Of a stretch of 7,948 bases of DNA, positions 5,017 through 7,948 are shown piece after piece. Numbering within the stretch: the first letter of the stretch is position 1; every line of letters begins with the position of its first letter. The notes below the pieces were generated by a model. It saw only the letters and a list, made by a program, of their open reading frames with translations. It was not told the origin of the DNA and did not search any database. The position numbers and the translations under genes are program-made. The stretch comes from Actinomycetes bacterium (GTDB lineage: Bacteria > Actinomycetota > Acidimicrobiia > Acidimicrobiales > Microtrichaceae), in contig JAEZAI010000505.1 in the NCBI GenBank assembly GCA_023427825.1, positions 1 through 7,948 on the forward strand, given 5' to 3'.

Positions 5017-7948
5017 GTGGGAGCAGAGGACAGGGCCACGGGTCCCGGACCTCGCCAGGCGCGGACACGGGGAACGGTCGAGACCCTCACCGTCATGTTC
5101 TGCGACCTGGTGGACTCGACGCGCATCAGCGTCGCCCTGGACACGACCGCGGCCGCCCGGCTCCGCGCCTCGGTCTTCACGTTGCTGCGCGAGGAGGTGG
5201 AACGGGTCGGCGGCGAGCAGATCAAGTCGCTCGGCGACGGGATCATGGCCGTGTTCCCCAACGCCACCAGCGCGTTGGGCGCGGCGGTCGCCATCCAGCG
5301 GCGAATGGACCACGTCGACCGTCGCTTCCCCGAACCCATCGAGCTCCGCATCGGCCTGAGCGCCGGCGACGTCGAGTTCGATGCCGGTGACTGGTACGGC
5401 GAGCCGGTCGTCGAGGCCGCCCGCCTCTGCGCCATCGCCCCCGCCCGGGGGATCGTGGCGGTCGAGCTCGTCCGCCTGCTGGCCGGACGCTCGGTCGCAC
5501 TCGAGTACGGCGACCTCGTCGAGCACGAGCTCAAGGGCCTGCCCGACCCCGTCCCCGCCCGACGGGTCGAGTGGCGCTCGCTCGCCCAGAGCGAGATCCC
5601 GTTGCGGTGGCCGAGCTCGCTGAGCACCGAACCGCTGGTCGGCCGCACCCCAGAGGTGGCGAGCTTCGACAAGGTGCTCGCGTCGGTGGAGGAGGGCCAC
5701 AGCCACGTCGTGGCCCTGACCGGCGAGTCGGGCGTGGGCAAGAGCCGCGTGGCCGAGGACCTGGCCCGCCTGGCCCACGATCGGGGCGCGGTGGTGCTGG
5801 TCGGCCGGGCGCGCGAGGAGCTGCCGGTGCCGTTCGGTCCTTTCCGGGACGCGCTCGGCCACCTGGTCACCCACGTGGACTCGAGCGTGTTGGCCGAGCA
5901 CGTCAGCGAGCACGGCGCCGAGCTCGGGCGGCTGGTCCCCGAGCTGGCGGCCCGACTCGGCGTGCTCGAGGAGCCGGCGCCGACCGACGCCGAGACCGAG
6001 GTCTACCGGCTGTTCCGCGCCGTGGCCGGGCTGCTGCAGGACGTGGCGTCGGCCCGCCCGGTGGTGATCGTGCTCGACGACCTCCACCTGGCCGACCGCT
6101 CGACCGTGCACCTCGCCCGGTTCCTGGCCGACGAAGCGGTGACCGGGCTGCTGCTGCTCGCCGTGTACCGGCGGGGTGAGCTCGAGACCGACAACCCGCT
6201 CAACGACATGCGAGCGGAGCAGACCGCGGCGGGTCGCCTGACGGCGTTGGACCTCGACGGCCTGGACACCGGCGCCGTCGCCACGCTCGTGGAGCAGGTG
6301 GTCGGCCACGACCTCCCCGCCCCCGCGCGGCGCATCGCCGAGGTCATCGCGGACGAGACCGACGGCAACCCGTTCTTCGTGACCGAGCTGGTGCGTCATC
6401 TTCGTGAGGAGGACCGCGACGTGTTCGAGGGCGCGCCGGCACCGGGCCGGGAGCTGACGTCGACGCTGCCCTCGTCGGTGGTCGAGGTCGTGCGCCGGCG
6501 CGTGCAGCGCCTGGGCGACACGGCCGAGCGGGTGCTCGCAGCCGCAGCGGTGCTCGGTCTGGAGTTCGACACCGGCGTGCTCGCCACGCTCGCCGGCGTG
6601 GACGACCTCGTGGTGGTCGACGAGCTGGAGCGGGCGTCGGCCGCCGGGTTGCTGCGTCCGTCCCGACAGGCGGGCATGTGCACGTTCGCCCACGGCCTGG
6701 TCGGTCGCACCCTGTACGGCGACCTCTCGCCGCTGCGTCGCTCGCAGCTGCACCGCCAGGCGGCGCAGGTGCTCCAGCGCCTGGTCGGCGGCGACCCCGA
6801 GCAGGTCATGGACCTGGGCGCGGTCGCCGAGGTCGCCCGCCACGCCTACGAGGGTCGGGACCGCATGACCACGCCGTCCGCCATCGCCTGGGCCCGGGAG
6901 GCCGCCCGGCGAGCCGACGCGCAGCTCGCCCCCGGCGAGGCGGTGCGCTGGTACGAGCACGCGCTCCACATGGCCGACGAGATCGACCCCGACGTCCGCC
7001 TGCTGTGCGAGCTGCTGCTCGGCCTGGGCGTGGCGCAGCGCGACGCGGGCATGAGCGGGTTCGGCGACACGCTCCGTCGCGCCGGCGGCCTGGCCCGCGA
7101 GCTCGGCACCTCGGAGCTCCAGGCCGAGGTGGCGCTGGCGAACTTCCGCGGGTTCTGGTCGACGAGCGGATCGGTCGACCCGGACCGGATCGAGGAGCTG
7201 CAGGAGGCCCGGGCCGCGCTCGGCGGGGACGACCATCCCGCGGCGGCCAAGCTGCTGGCCACGACCGCGGTGGAGCTCGGCTTCGGCGAGGACCCCGAGG
7301 CCCGGCTCGCGCTGTCGGACGAGGCGGTGGCCATGGGCCGGCGGCTCGGTCAGCCCGCGACGCTCGCCTACCTGCTCCGGTCGTGGGAGCTGGTCCACCG
7401 GCTGCCCTGGTTCCTCGACGACCGACTCGCCGTCGCCAAGGAGCACTACGAGCTGGCGCAGGAGCTGGCCGACCCGGTCGAGTGGTTCTGGGCCGTGAAC
7501 TCCTACAGCATCGTCGCCCTCGAGAGCGGCGACGCCGAGCTGTTCCAGCAGCTCGTCCCGCAGGTGATGCCCGCCGCGGCCGCCACCGGGCAGCGGCTCC
7601 TGGAGTGGATCGGCGGGTTCGTCGCCATCAACTCGCACCTGATCGAGGGACGGGTGGACGAGGCCGAGCAGCTCATGGAGCGCACGCACCAGGTCGGCCA
7701 GGACGCCGGCATGCCCGACGTGAGCGAGGTCTACGCGTCCCACCTCTTCGAGATCCGCCGGGCCCAGGGCCGCGTGGACGAGCTGGTCGACCTCCTGGTC
7801 GCGGTCGTGGAGGCCGCCCCCGACATCGAGGCGTTCCGACCCGCGCTCGGCATCTGCTACCGGGACCTCGGTCGACGCGACGGGCTCGAGCTGTTCCGGG
7901 AGGACGTCGAGGACGGGTTCGCCCGCTACCGCCACAACGGGCTGTGGC
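5017..7948 (+). CDS. Class III nucleotide cyclase / STAND-AAA ATPase fusion (3' truncated)
   Basis: Large cytoplasmic signalling protein; 977 codons are present and no stop occurs before the window edge. Residues about 22-185 form a class III adenylate/guanylate cyclase domain: [12 protein letters not shown] with metal-binding Asp30, [11 protein letters not shown] with Lys70 and Asp74, and [14 protein letters not shown] with Asp125 and Arg136. The Asn usual in NxAAR is Val132, so cyclase activity is uncertain; I recall this VxAAR form from related actinobacterial fusions. A linker leads to LVGR (207-210) and a P-loop ATPase: Walker A GESGVGKS (236-243), Walker [13 protein letters not shown] (349-360), LLLLAVYR (378-385), [11 protein letters not shown] (449-459). 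A winged-helix-like part (about 485-585) follows, then Ala/Leu-rich helices to the edge, probably TPR-like. Any LuxR-type C-terminal domain would lie beyond the window. The start at GTG 5017 is chosen from the TACGAT box and the closeness of the cyclase domain. The ligand or partner is unknown. Confidence 0.9.
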   Translation, partial: MGAEDRATGPGPRQARTRGTVETLTVMFCDLVDSTRISVALDTTAAARLRASVFTLLREEVERVGGEQIKSLGDGIMAVFPNATSALGAAVAIQRRMDHVDRRFPEPIELRIGLSAGDVEFDAGDWYGEPVVEAARLCAIAPARGIVAVELVRLLAGRSVALEYGDLVEHELKGLPDPVPARRVEWRSLAQSEIPLRWPSSLSTEPLVGRTPEVASFDKVLASVEEGHSHVVALTGESGVGKSRVAEDLARLAHDRGAVVLVGRAREELPVPFGPFRDALGHLVTHVDSSVLAEHVSEHGAELGRLVPELAARLGVLEEPAPTDAETEVYRLFRAVAGLLQDVASARPVVIVLDDLHLADRSTVHLARFLADEAVTGLLLLAVYRRGELETDNPLNDMRAEQTAAGRLTALDLDGLDTGAVATLVEQVVGHDLPAPARRIAEVIADETDGNPFFVTELVRHLREEDRDVFEGAPAPGRELTSTLPSSVVEVVRRRVQRLGDTAERVLAAAAVLGLEFDTGVLATLAGVDDLVVVDELERASAAGLLRPSRQAGMCTFAHGLVGRTLYGDLSPLRRSQLHRQAAQVLQRLVGGDPEQVMDLGAVAEVARHAYEGRDRMTTPSAIAWAREAARRADAQLAPGEAVRWYEHALHMADEIDPDVRLLCELLLGLGVAQRDAGMSGFGDTLRRAGGLARELGTSELQAEVALANFRGFWSTSGSVDPDRIEELQEARAALGGDDHPAAAKLLATTAVELGFGEDPEARLALSDEAVAMGRRLGQPATLAYLLRSWELVHRLPWFLDDRLAVAKEHYELAQELADPVEWFWAVNSYSIVALESGDAELFQQLVPQVMPAAAATGQRLLEWIGGFVAINSHLIEGRVDEAEQLMERTHQVGQDAGMPDVSEVYASHLFEIRRAQGRVDELVDLLVAVVEAAPDIEAFRPALGICYRDLGRRDGLELFREDVEDGFARYRHNGLW

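Noticed and set aside
3143..5068. Long open frame on the minus strand opposite purH
   Set aside because: It is antisense to a full-length, motif-complete purH; its product is compositionally biased and matches no family.
4615..7935. Very long open frame on the minus strand opposite the purH end and the cyclase gene
   Set aside because: The plus-strand reading shows complete, ordered cyclase and ATPase motifs. The minus-strand product is a low-complexity Arg/Gly/Val/His-rich sequence with no recognisable domain, as expected opposite a GC-rich gene.

Overview
The window is very GC-rich with dense coding and strong G/C preference at third codon positions, which points to a high-GC actinomycete. 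Two genes (purN, cyclase) have a TAnnnT -10-like box 8-9 bases before the start codon and no clear ribosome binding site. Together with the PurN/PurH variants this suggests Acidimicrobiia or a relative, but that is inference, not proof. No RNA gene, CRISPR array, transposase or integrase is visible, and no gene-free stretch exceeds 300 bases.

Layout. (1) From the left edge to 1439 (+): a membrane-anchored serine hydrolase of the beta-lactamase/penicillin-binding fold, with its 5' boundary unresolved. (2) 1483-2433 (-): an orphan AbiEi-like plus DUF559 nuclease-like gene, convergent with the hydrolase and divergent from purN. It is bracketed by two 49-bp inverted repeat arms (1443-1491 and 2503-2551, 44/49 identical), each able to fold into an imperfect hairpin. 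A perfect 20-bp palindrome lies 35 bases upstream of its chosen start. (3) 2650-3243 and 3278-4822 (+): purN and purH, a two-gene operon for de novo purine synthesis. (4) 4823-5016: an intergenic region of GC-rich short repeats and a nested inverted repeat. (5) 5017 to the right edge (+): a large class III nucleotide cyclase fused to a STAND/AAA-type ATPase and helical repeats, truncated by the window.

How the genes relate. PurN uses 10-formyl-THF to formylate GAR. PurH carries out the last two steps to IMP and uses the same cofactor, so the pair forms a folate-dependent module. The hydrolase, the DUF559 gene and the cyclase show no metabolic link to it. The DUF559 gene and its flanking repeats look like an accessory insertion upstream of a housekeeping operon.

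Most worth checking: the inverted-repeat-bracketed DUF559 gene; loss of the catalytic Asn in PurN (Ile at residue 102) together with loss of the cyclohydrolase-site Lys in PurH (Val at residue 69); and the nested palindrome before the cyclase gene. I see no clearly recognisable undescribed system. The repeat-bracketed nuclease-like gene is the closest candidate.
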